A DNA stretch of 64,000 nucleotides, taken from the NCBI GenBank assembly GCA_037903355.1, contig JBAJFE010000047.1:62001-126000 (forward strand), read 5' to 3'. The translations under genes and the position numbers were made by a program. This document shows, piece after piece, positions 1 to 10,172 of this stretch. The notes below the pieces were generated by a model, which did no database searches, was not told the DNA's origin, and worked only from the letters and a program-made list of their open reading frames with translations. Within the stretch, counting starts at the first letter, position 1. Each line of letters begins with the position of its first letter. The DNA is from Trichuris trichiura. Lineage: Eukaryota > Nematoda > Enoplea > Trichinellida > Trichuridae.

Positions 1-188
1 AAGGGATTTAGTTTAGTTCTCGCGGGTAGACTTGTGTCTGCATTGAGGAGACTGTATAGGATCTCAAGTGTATCTGATATGGGGATGCTCGGGAATAGTT
101 CTTTTACATCATAACTAACCAGAATCTCATCTGGTTCTAGGTAGTGACTCCGGATTTTGTTGATAAAAGTTTTGCTATTTTTGTTCTG
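1..188 (-). pseudogene. Penelope-like element, inverted reverse-transcriptase fragment
   Basis: Read on the minus strand this stretch encodes the early reverse-transcriptase region of a Penelope-like element. It contains the block LEPDEILVSYDVKELFPSIP, which matches the same block of the PLE at 55.1-56.6 kb almost residue for residue. It is cut by the window edge on one side and by an inversion junction near 188 on the other. The plus-strand endonuclease half of a PLE follows immediately, and the RT core (palm motifs) that should lie between the two is missing. It is therefore a dead fragment. Reading frame and family are seen directly; common origin with the next feature is inferred from abutment. 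Confidence 0.8.
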
Positions 189-1130
189 CAAGAACGGATA
201 TCCCAGGTCCTTTATTAGCCAAGTATTCAACTACAAGCTTCGCAAACGTGAATCTAGTGCAGAAAACGCTTCGCACCAGCCTTGCTTAGTTATTCCCTAT
301 GTGGCAAGCTTAGGAGAAAAAATTACCCGGCTAGGAAGAACGTTAGGTTTCAGAGTCTTCTTCAAGAGCTCCCCTAACCTCAGATCAATTCTTCGCTCGG
401 ACAAAACAAAAATCCCAACAAACAAGAAGACAGGATTAGTATACGCAGTCGAATGCTCTTGCTCAGGAATTTATATTGGCGAAACGGGGAACACTTTAGA
501 ACATAGATTTAATGAACATTTAAAAAAGCTTGCAAGTTACAACAATGCGAAGGCCATGCTCAATAGCGATGGCTATGGAACTACACAAAGAGGAAGACCA
601 ATTTTAAACCCGATAATCACCATGGAAAAAGCCAAACAGGCCTCTGCTGTGGCAGAACATGCCACACAATGTAACCAAACGCTCAACCCAAAAGTCTTAT
701 GTTATGAAAAGAACCTACGATTAAGAAGAATCAAAGAAGCCCTTTACATAAGACACAACCACACATACAACCGCGACCAAGGAGCAGATGTAAGTGAAAT
801 TTGGACAAATATAGTGACGCGTTACGACTGCTGCTCCATAATTGGACGTGATACAAGAACACATGGAGCAAGTGAAAGAAGAAATAATCACCGCACATGA
901 AAAAATGCCAAAAACGGACAAATTACATACCATACAAACAGAAGACCACCAACAAAGAACTTTAAAACACCCGCTTTAAACCATGAAAACGACAGAAGAC
1001 TCAAGTCACGCGCACAAGTTACATCCATAACTCACAACCGCTGAAGATGGGTCTCGGTCGACCCGAAACCTCCGGAGTAATTTATCACATTAAACGGGAA
1101 AAATTCCGTAATAAAACTTTTTCATTACGA
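189..1130 (+). mobile_element. Penelope-like element, 3' half with GIY-YIG endonuclease
   Basis: An open frame to 900 encodes the C-terminal part of a PLE polyprotein. It begins at the equivalent of residues KNNYPKSFINQVF of the PLE at 55-56.6 kb and runs through the GIY-YIG nuclease, whose key features are GLVY, two CxC cysteines, IYIGET and the EHRFNEH helix. The family retrotransposes by target-primed reverse transcription. No RT core is present, so the copy cannot be autonomous. The 3' untranslated tail carries a hammerhead-like motif (1038-1075) and a terminal hairpin (1094-1109). The end near 1130 is approximate and was set by comparison with the other PLE; duplicated block A starts about 35 bp further on. 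Confidence 0.85.
1038..1075 (+). ncRNA. candidate hammerhead-type ribozyme in PLE tail
   Basis: The order is CCG (stem I), CTGAAGA (1041-1047, fits CUGANGA), one spacer base, GGGTC/GACCC (stem II, 1049-1053 with 1060-1064), GAAA (1065-1068), CCTC, then CGG (stem I partner). PLEs are known to carry minimal type I hammerhead ribozymes that work as dimers. Here the four bases spanning stem III are ACCT, not a clean palindrome, so this copy may be weaker than the one at 56,870. Activity is inference. Confidence 0.5.
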
Positions 1131-1979
1131 AAACATACGCTCCTGTACCAAGAAACCACATTTTCAAAACGTCTTTACTTTTAAAAAGTCTGTCATCACC
1201 ACGAACTACCAAAGAAACAGGTAACGCGAGCAAAATCACGCTTGAAGCAATAGGCCAAGAAAATGACTCAACAAGATAGCGATTTTCAAGTAGCAATAAC
1301 TGCTCGCAACACCAACTGTCCTGTAATACTAAAGTATAGACTTCTACTAAAGTAAAAGTTCTTTGCTTAGAGGGCGATTTACAAAACCGCGAAAACAATG
1401 GCAGGCCAAAGGCGCTGTAATAGGGAAAAAGGAAGCTGGTCCTTCTAAGAAGCAATGGACTTACACCTTGCACATTGTTCATCGTGCTGTGAGCCAATTC
1501 TCCTCACCAAATTCCCATAATCGAGCTTTACTGTAAGGACAAATGCTAATTTTGGTTTGAGTTGACTTGCTGCTTTGGACTGCACTACCCTGCTGGGATG
1601 CAAAACATATTAGTATATTACAATAATAAACGCCAGGCTTTTTGAGATGGCAAGAGTTTAGAAATCATTAATAAAAGATTGCTGACTCTCACAAAGAATT
1701 TAAAAAAAAGCTTTGGGTAACACTGATTTGCTGTAACACACGTATCAATTATACTTGCACAGTCTGAACTGTAGCTTTGAAGAAGATGAACAAAGCATTT
1801 TCGAAACGTTACAGTGCAACTATTTTTGAAAAGAAATGCTGGGCGTTATGTTCCACTTTCACCTGAGCCTAAGTACATTACTTATGTTCAGAGTTAAATT
1901 TTCGTTAGGGCAAAACGGGATGCCCGGTAAAACTACGGTAACACGGTTCGGGGTTTCTGTTGCAAATCATTCTTTATGT

Positions 1980-2090
1980 AAGCTTTAGACAGAATGTAAA
2001 CCTCATGCTTAACCTTAAGCTTAGGTAAAGGCACTAAGGGAGAGCCGGCATGCTTGCCAGCTAAGGCTCGTCAGGATGGTCTGCATTTTT
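1980..2090. repeat. MITE-like fragment
   Basis: The stretch CCTTAAGCTTAGGTAAAGGC, followed by GCCGGCATGCTTGCCAG and a CTGCATTT tail, resembles the interior of the small dispersed element seen complete at 22,110-22,324. The terminal inverted repeats are not recognisable, so this is a decayed piece. The same piece lies in block B near 29,570-29,680. Confidence 0.45.
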
Positions 2091-2781
2091 TCTCGAATTT
2101 TCGTTTTGCTTGTCAGCCGTTTTTTGTTTGCTTGGTTTCGGCTAACACGACCAGCAATTCTTTTCAAATTTGACTCATTAGCTGCAGCTGGCGGTTAAAT
2201 CCGAATGCAGAATAACGCACAGTGCATAACTAATTAAAAAGCAGAAAAAATAACCATGAATACAAACTAAAAGCTGACATATTTGATATGCTTAATCGCG
2301 TACGTACTCGAGCTATGCAGTAACAGGGAATTCGCAAATAAATGATAAGCTTAGCCCTTTCCGTGCAAATGCTGACGTTAACCTGCAAATCAGTTTACTG
2401 TCCTGCTTCTAGTAGTTAACAAGTCAGTAGGCAGTGGTTAGTGAACGGCGGCTTGGAGCTGTTTGTGTGTGCAGCCTAACTATGGGCTGCATAAAGAACA
2501 GTTCTAAGCAGCCGAGTGTATGCAAGGCAAGGTAAGTCGATCTTTTTCTGTTATTAGCGCAGCAGTATTCTAAAAAGCCTTTCGGCGTTTCGTAATACGC
2601 GAATAAGCTATATTTGGTGTAAAAAAGTCCATTTTGTTCACGTGCTCTACCACGCGCCGATACCGCGTTCCGACTTCACGTCGTTGGCCGCATCGTTCAG
2701 TTAATGTGTCGTGCATATTTTTTGAGCGTTTTCTGCGTTATTGTTGCATACATAATCTTAAAATCATTGATCGTTGGCGAC

Positions 2782-3117
2782 ATGAATATTTGCACGTTTT
2801 TACTGGCAGCTATTTGTTTGTTTGAAGAGAGCGTTGCGCGAACTTGTTTAGCGTGCAGAGTACGGTATATTGTTAAATGTAGGCAGGTATGTTATTTTAT
2901 AAATTGTATGTTTGGGAGCCGGTAGTAGAGTGTGATAACTTCATATGTTCTGTCATTGCTACCCACGGATAGGGTAATATCGTTTTTTGCTTCTTCGAAA
3001 CATGTACAAGTTAGCGTTGAGGCGCTTAGATTCCTTGTGTTTGAAAATAGAGTTTTGTAACCAGAAAACATCCTTCAGAGCTACCTAGCAGAAACTTGTT
3101 TAGAATACGCGGAGTAA
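2782..3117 (+). CDS. possible small secreted cysteine-containing peptide, two exons
   Basis: Exon 1 (2782-2886) encodes 35 residues starting MNICTFLLAAICLF, a plausible signal peptide, followed by a short segment with three cysteines ending RQ. It stops at CAG|GTATGT, a good donor. The CCTTCAG acceptor at 3076-3078 would join in phase to an exon (3079-3117) adding SYLAETCLEYAE and a stop, giving 47 residues. The equivalent frames and splice signals survive in block B (30,368-30,702) with only two amino-acid changes. No family is recognised and such a short model could be chance. Without splicing, the frame starting upstream at 2704 runs to 2925. Confidence 0.28.
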
Positions 3118-4758
3118 TAGCCAACCGGTCTTCCCAATGCGTGAGACATTTGTCAAAATAATGCCAGTCAGTCAACGTTCTGCGTTGCATGAAGCTCCTG
3201 CTAGAAACTCAGGATAACTCTCCAGGCTGATTACATGGTTAAGTTGGCCCAATTTTAACAACCCTGTTGGACTACTGATATTCAACATAAAGCTGAACTC
3301 TTTATGGCGACTGCTTGGTTAGGTTGTATTTTGGTTGCTTGTGCAGCTGATTGGTCCAATGAAGAGTAATCACAGAGATGATACTGAAGAAGCTTAGTCC
3401 TATATGTTTTCTGGAAAGCAGCGGCGAAAGAAAGATGGCGGAACATTGTAGCATTAGCATGGCCACTGTAAGCAACATCAAAAGAACTAAGCACGAGTAT
3501 CTGCGGTGATATAATAAGGAAAAAAGGAAACGGAAATGCATATTAGAGAAGTTGGGACACTCGCCTTGAAGAATTCAGAGGGGCCGTGTTAACTGATTCA
3601 GACAAGTAATGGCAGTTTAACTGACGAATCCTCGGGCCAATGATCCAAGAAGTTGATTGGAAATTCGCACAGCAATTCTCGCTCGCAAATTTTCAGGTGT
3701 AAAGTGATTCGGCGGAGAAATTTATAGAATGCGGCACGAGATTTCCCATAAAGTATTGAAGTGTGAACTCAAGAAAATTGCAGCTAGAGCCATCGGAGGT
3801 GACGATTTTAAAGTTGCTGAGTGCAGAGTCTGTTTCCCGCCAATGCTTGACTCTTAGCAAAGTCGCAAGTATTCAAGAAATTGAAGCCTCAACGCCTACC
3901 GTTTAACTGGAAATCAACTAAATGCGCGTGAATGACTGAGTTCCTTTTTGGGGAAAGCATACGTGATATCGACCGACACCTTAAAAGAACACCCTTTTCT
4001 GGAGTTTCACCTCAGGCCTTTGCAAACAAGTTCCCGCTGACTTTTTGTCATAGCATCCATTATTTTGATTGACAGGTTTTTTTGACAAGTGATCGGTCAT
4101 TCATATTCGACCTTTTAGACAAAGGGTCATATATGTGCGCATATGAACTCTGCGCCCGCTCATAACTGAGCTTACAGTTGTCATCTATAGAGGTCACGCA
4201 GCTTTATCATCGAACTTCAACAGCCATTTCGCATGCTTACACCTGCAGGAGCATGCACCCACTGAGCGTGCGGTTATCATCGATTGAGCTTACAGTTATC
4301 ACCGGTAGAGGTAATGCAACGTTCTCATCGAACTTCAAGAGCTGTGATTTTCAGTCTTTCGCTGCAGCAGATAGAGAAGCGTAACGCGGCATGTTAACTG
4401 ATAATAACCAATGGGGATGACGTGAATCGTTCTTTCGCTGAAACGCTGAACAGTTTGTGTCTCCATTCGTTTCGTGTTTGTGAAACATAGAGGGCAGTGC
4501 TATCTAGGTTTTGGCATTTGAAGTGGGATAAAGTTGTTTTTTCTTACCACTGTGCTTCGTTTGTTCGTACGTAACAATGACGTACTGGGATAGTACGAAC
4601 ACACTTGTTTTTTTCAGTTTCGTCTAAATTTGTCCCTGCTAATCGCGTGTCGCTCTCTATCGCGCTCTCAGTAGCAACTGAAAGAATCATGTGACTAACG
4701 AAGAATAAGTTTCCTTAACGAGGGAATTTTTTAGTTTAGTGTATTGTGCATGCCAGCT

Positions 4759-5240
4759 ATGACGAAGAGAAGCTGCAAAGCTGGATTCAAGTTGGAAATC
4801 GTCAAGATGGCAAAAGAAAGCAACAATGCATAGGCGACCAGGAAGTATGGCGTTACCCGGAAGATGGTGATTGATTGGAGGAAACAGGAAGAGGGCCTGA
4901 AGAAGACACCGAAGAAACAAGGGGCAAGACGTTCAGGCATCGCCTCGTGGCCAGAACGGGAGAACAGTTCGGCTCAATGGGTACGGGAAGAGCGACAGAG
5001 CAGCCATACCATCACAAGGAAAAACATGAGAAATCAAGTGATGAACTGGGCCAACCGCAACCCTTACTTATCCTACGGCTTCACCGCAACACAGGGATGG
5101 TGCAACCGTTTCATGAAAAGGAACAACCTGGTCCTGAGACAGAAGACGAAAGTTGCAGACAAAATGCCTGTGGATTTGGAGGATAAGCTGAACGACATAG
5201 AAGATAATGACTGCCAGGCATTGGCGAAGACCATACTTAA
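4759..5240 (+). pseudogene. pogo/Tigger-type CENP-B DNA-binding domain relic
   Basis: From the ATG at 4759 the frame encodes a psq-type helix-turn-helix (AGFKLEIVKMAKESNNA ... RKYGVTRKMVIDWRKQE). It is interrupted by one TAG just before RKYG and then open again from 4864. A second CENP-B-type helix-turn-helix follows, with the signature GFTATQGWCNRFMKRNNLVLRQKT and DLEDKL. This two-part domain is the DNA-binding half of pogo-superfamily transposases and of host proteins derived from them. The DDE catalytic domain is missing: after about residue 150 the sequence turns into unrelated DNA. The same TAG is found in block B, so it predates the duplication. Most likely a transposase remnant; a domesticated DNA-binding protein would require the TAG to be avoided by splicing. 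Confidence 0.7.
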
Positions 5241-6090
5241 CATAACCCTTTTATCTCTTGCTATTAATGTTCTCCGCGTCATGCACCATGTATATATGGT
5301 TCTACATTCTATTCATCCGTGTTTTGCATACGGCCGTTGTAATAGGCGTCCAATAAACCTATTCAACACAATTCATTTCTCGTAGCCTACGCAATCCTGT
5401 GCAACAACCACTGATGGGCAGCTGATCAGTTTTCGTGCTGAAGTTGATGCAAGACTGTTTCAGTTGAATGGACAATTAGCATTCACAGGAAACTGACTAA
5501 TCAGACTTGATCTAGACTTGAGCAATCAGCGTCGTCGTTACTGAGCCAATCGTCACCATTCAGTAAGTAAGAAGGGGCGGTGTTCTTATACGCCGTAATA
5601 TGCGGTAAGTTACTTTTATTCTTCGTTCAAAACCCAAGTCAGAAAGAGACAACCCCTTGTGAAAAAAATAAGGCTGTATTATTTGTCTAACATAGATTCC
5701 CTTGGTCATGTGAGAATTATTATGAGCAATAAGCTGATTGTTGATTCACAAGTCATGTAGCAGCTTAGTTGCAATCTACTTTTCGAACATTTGCTTACTT
5801 TTTTGAGTCAAGAAATATGAGGTCAAGTCTCTGACGTTGACAGTTGAGTTGGACAAGTTAAAAACTTTTTTTTGCCATTAACTATACTTGTTTTCGCAGT
5901 TAAATGGCAGCAAACACACCGATGTCGTAAACCAGTTTTATAGCAACTTGTATAACATAAAAGAAAAGCGCAAAGACATAGAGAGTTGAAAAGCCGAAAT
6001 ACCGAAGGAAAGAAGCACCTAAACGTCAACCACGATTTTGAAGATAAAGCAATTGCTATAGGTGCGTTTGTTAAATAACAGTTGTTTTCA

Positions 6091-6103
6091 ATTGACATTT
6101 TAG
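6091..6103 (+). promoter_or_regulatory. 3' splice acceptor in serpin 5' leader
   Basis: A pyrimidine-rich stretch ending TTTTAG lies 34 nt before the serpin ATG at 6138. The corresponding sites before the other serpins read TTTCAG. Conservation across all four copies suggests either a 5' UTR intron or a spliced-leader trans-splice site. Confidence 0.45.
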
Positions 6104-6137
6104 GTCATAACAAAGGAGTATTCACGAAACATTGAAA

Positions 6138-7378
6138 ATGTCTCTTGACGTCAGCACTGCTGATTTTGCGCTTCGCACCTACCATGAAGCAGCTGTAGCG
6201 GATCGTAGTTTCTTTATATCACCTTTCTCGATATTGATTGCTTTGGGAATGACCTATGTTGGTTCTTCCGGAAATACTAAATCACAAATGAAATCCAAAC
6301 TATTTCAAAGTTCACTTAGTGATGGACAGATCAATTCGCTTATGAGCAGTGCAATGAAGTCTTTCAACTACAGCAATACAAAGGATGGTTACGAGTTGTA
6401 TATAGCGAATAGATTGTTTGGGCAATCGGAGCTGCAAGTTTTACCAAGATTTAGAAAGCGCATACAAAAACATTATTCAGCGGATATAGAATTATTGAAT
6501 TTCAAGAAAAGTTTGAAAGCGCGCCAACATATCAACGACTGGGTTGAAAAGAAAACTAAAGGAAAGATTAAAGATCTTATTCCGAAAGGAGCAATAAATT
6601 CGCTAACCCGTTTGGTACTTACCAATGCCATATACTTCAAAGCGGGTTGGAAAACTCCTTTTGAAAGCTCACTTACTAAAAATTCTACCTTCTACGTAAA
6701 GCAAGGTGAAGAAAAGACAGTTGAAATGATGCAAATGAAAAAGGAGTTCCCATACAGCGAGACAGATGAACTTCAAATTTTGGGAATTCCATATGTGACT
6801 GAAAAGTTGTTAATGTATTTTATTCTACCGAAGGAAAGATTTGGTCTTAAAAACGTGATGACGAAACTGAATGCAAAGAAGCTCCTTGATTTATTTGACT
6901 CAACGATTGTAAGAAAAGTTGAGGTAATTAAATGAATCTAAATATTGCACTTGAATATTAACGAAAACTCTTCTGCGCAATCAGGTGCGCATTCCAAAAT
7001 TTAAGTTGGAATATGATCTCCAACTGAAGCAAGTGCTGCAGCGTCTCGGCCTAACCGATATGTTCGACCCAGGGTTGGCCAACTTCACCAAAATTACCGG
7101 AAAACGCGACCTCTTCGTCTCTGAAGCTTTTCATAAAGCATTCATTGAAGTAATTGTACAGTCTTTTTTTTTCATCTGTGACATTTAATTTTTTATAGGT
7201 AAATGAGAAGGGAAGTGAAGCAGCAGCAGCAACTGCAGTTGTTATGGCTGTTAGACGTCCACTAGTGCCAATCATTCCCCCTAAGTTTGTTGCCGATCAT
7301 CCATTTTTGTTTGCAATAGTGGATCGCTCTAACAGAATTATCCTTTTCATTGGTGATTACTATGGTGTTTCTGCTTAG
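6138..7378 (+). CDS. serpin 1 (intact; serine protease inhibitor, P1 Arg)
   Basis: Three exons: 6138-6923, 6985-7149 and 7199-7378, with introns of 61 and 49 nt, both GT-AG and phase 0. The product is 376 residues, normal for a serpin. No signal peptide is seen, as in intracellular (ov-serpin-like) members. Visible family motifs are FFISPFSILIALGM near the N-terminus, NAIYFKAGWKTPF, TVEMMQM, the hinge NEKGSEAAAAT and the C-terminal signature FVADHPFLFAI. The hinge is that of an inhibitory serpin. Counting 15 residues from the P15 glycine gives Arg at P1 and Arg at P1', predicting inhibition of trypsin-like proteases. The start was chosen because all four copies share ATG-TCT/TCA-CTT at the same distance from the acceptor. 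AATAAA near 7443 may be the polyadenylation signal. The core of exon 1 matches serpin 2 better than its own duplicate in block B. Confidence 0.92.
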
Positions 7379-7389
7379 ATTGCTTTAGT

Positions 7390-8326
7390 ATCTTGCCAGT
7401 TATGCATTAATAACTGTGGTCTAACGGTTTCAATACTGAATGAATAAATGATGATTGTTCTTTCAAGTTTAGTTGACGGATATCCTGCTGCTTTCGAATG
7501 CATCTCTTGCTCAACGGTTCAATATATTGTTGCTGAAGAAGTCCTTTCGACTACAAACGACAGATGTTAGTTTTTTAACGAAGGAATAAACAAGTGAACG
7601 TCGATAAGAAGGTACAAAACATGATACCGGAAAGATAAGAACAGAAGATCAAGTCGACCAAGTCCACCACTTCAGTAAACACTATTGGGGCATTGTTTGT
7701 GTGGATTTTCACCCATTTGACGAAACTTTCAGGGCTTTTCCTGTCTTCCGCGCCCTTCATAATTATCAAACACGTACATGACCTACTGTGACTGTTCTAA
7801 AAGCCTTTTCCAGCCGGTGAACATTAATAAAAATGCTCTTGCCAAACCGAATCCCTATGAGCAATCGAATCACTACGTTAGAAAAATTAAGGCGACAATA
7901 TCGCAAATAGCCATGCAAGCAAAGCCGTAACTACAAGAAAGAATTATGCAGGTTCGTTCTTTGAGCCAAAATGATCCTTTTCACAGAACGTTACACAAGC
8001 GTTAGAACTGACGATTAGATATTTCAGAAAGGGGTGCGCGCTACAGTCACCGTACGAACATATCGTGAAACAAGGCCGCACATTTTAAAAACTGGGACAA
8101 TGTTTTTTATCCTAAGGGGACTGAAAATATAACTTTTTGGTACGTGACCATAGGTTTACATGTTTGGACTGTTTCTACGGAGTTTGTCCTGTTGAAAAGT
8201 ACAAAAGATATTAATCGTAGGCCTTAGCATTCAGACCGAACGTGACCCGTCCACAACGGTATTAAGAATTCGTGTCAAACATTCGCCATCTCGTCGCTAT
8301 CAACTCATTGCCACCAAGTCGCCCTG
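7390..8326. other. intergenic stretch, no gene seen
   Basis: No conserved reading frame or RNA gene is recognised. From about 7,485 this stretch is identical by eye to 35,067 onward in block B, which is more similar than the rest of the duplication. Confidence 0.6.
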
Positions 8327-8812
8327 GCGAACTTATTAATACCAACTGGCCGGGGCTGGTTCCATTCTTCTCTATTCTTTGCTGCGGTCGTTTGGACGCG
8401 GCCATGACGGTAAGCGAATGCGATCTTCAGTTGGACCTGCTGCGCTGTTACAAGGTACAACATTTTGCTTACGCAAAATAGAAACGGGGGAAGAAAAACG
8501 TAGCTGTTCTTACTTAGGCCTTGTGCTGTTGTGCGTAGCAATTGCCTAGTATAAAAGGAGCAAGCCGCTAAGGGACATTCGGCATGATCTGCCGTAGATG
8601 GACTGATTCATCCAACAAGCAACAACAACTACGTTTTTCTTCCTCTGTTTCTATCTGGTATAAGCAAAATGTTGTGCTTCGTAACAGCGCATCAGGTCCA
8701 ACCGAAGACCGCATTCACTTACCGTCATGGCCGCGTAAAAGCGACCCTAACAAAGGCTGGAGAAGAACGGAACCAGCCGTGGCGAGTGGGTGCCAAAACG
8801 TTCGCCACGGCA
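8327..8812. repeat. fold-back element, about 190-bp inverted arms
   Basis: The left arm (8,327 to about 8,510) and right arm (about 8,625-8,812) are inverted copies at roughly 80% identity, separated by about 115 bp. Both arms contain GCGGCCATGACGGTAAG and a GAAGAAAAACGTAG end. Both encode the same short peptide on opposite strands, from MTVSEC to QHFAY. Such a structure fits a fold-back DNA transposon or a hairpin transcript source. It is also present in block B (about 35,909-36,395). No transposase is present. Confidence 0.65.
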
Positions 8813-10172
8813 AACAAGCGGCTGTGAGTTGCCTGGCGGCGAGCTGTCCCGGGGTCTGGGATCGCTAAAACAGGCACAAGAATGAAACCAAATTTTTTTA
8901 CAAAAGAAATTAGACCACCTTTCATAAAAACTCACGTCTTTATAAGGGCAACTATATACAATGTTAAGGAACTAGTTCCCACAAAATATAGCTCGAAGGT
9001 ATAAACCTGGTAACGAACCTGTACCGGCACTTTGAAACTTTCACAGAAAGGTACTATAGATAAATTACTTTTGTTCTTTGTTCAAATCCATGTAGGAAAC
9101 AAAGAGAGAAAACCCTGTAAAAAAGTCAGGCTGTTATTTGACTAACATAGATTCTCTTAGTCATGTGAGAATTATTATGAGCAATAAGCTGAATGGCGAT
9201 TGATAAGTCATGTAGCTACATGGTCGCAATCTGCTTTTCAAATATTTGCTTACTTATTTTAACAATATAGTAAGCAACCCTTGACAGCTATTTCAATCTT
9301 TTATACAGAGTCCGCTATAGGCTGCCGTACAGACATTGAGCAGTTATAAATAGCCGGTACGAAGCTAGATCAGAAGACAAGTAACAGCAACGAATTAATC
9401 GTAATAACAAAATTCCAGTGGGTTCCTGGGCGCCCTTCACTTTATTGAACGTTTTGTACAGATTCAGCAACCGACCAGTAAAGGTAAGGACGTCAATTTT
9501 CGTTAGCTTTCAGAAATGCTTTCTTTTTCCTACAGCGCATAAACAGTGCTTTAGATAGAAGTCTGTTGTAAATTTATATGTACAGCACTCACAGTTCGGT
9601 TGGGAGCTCTATTTTACTGTCAGCACACGCCTAACTTACAAGCACTGGGATTCAGTAAAAGCATAACCCAACATGCAGAAAGAAGCACTAGAGCCAACGT
9701 ATCAACAGTGAGTAAGAAGAAAACGCATGTGTTGAGCACTTCTCTTGCGCTACAGCCAGCAAGATTCATCGGCAAAGTCATAGCCTATCCTTTTCTAACA
9801 AGGTCTATAAACAATCCGTAAGCTCAGATCTTTAAAAAACGTGAGGCCAACTCTCTTATGTTCACAGTCGCTTTCGACAAATTAGAAATATTACTTTCGC
9901 CATTAACTAAACATGTTTCCACAATTAAATCGCAGCGGCACACCGACGTCCCAAACCGGTTTTCTGGCAACTTGTAGAACTTATAAGAAAATCGCAAAAA
10001 CATACAGAGTTCAACAGCTGATATACCAGACGAAAGAAAAATAGTAAGAGCTCAAACGTCAACTTTGAGTTTGAAAATAAGGCGACTTCTATAAGTGCGT
10101 TTCATTAAATAATGGTTGCCTTCAATTGGTATTTCAGGTCACAGCAAAAGGAGCATTGACGGAAAATTGAAA

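Noticed and set aside
1090..1497. Minus-strand frame of 135 residues, echoed at 28,724-29,083
   Set aside because: It crosses the edge of the duplicated block, has no recognisable motif, and its presence in both blocks is explained by their recent origin.
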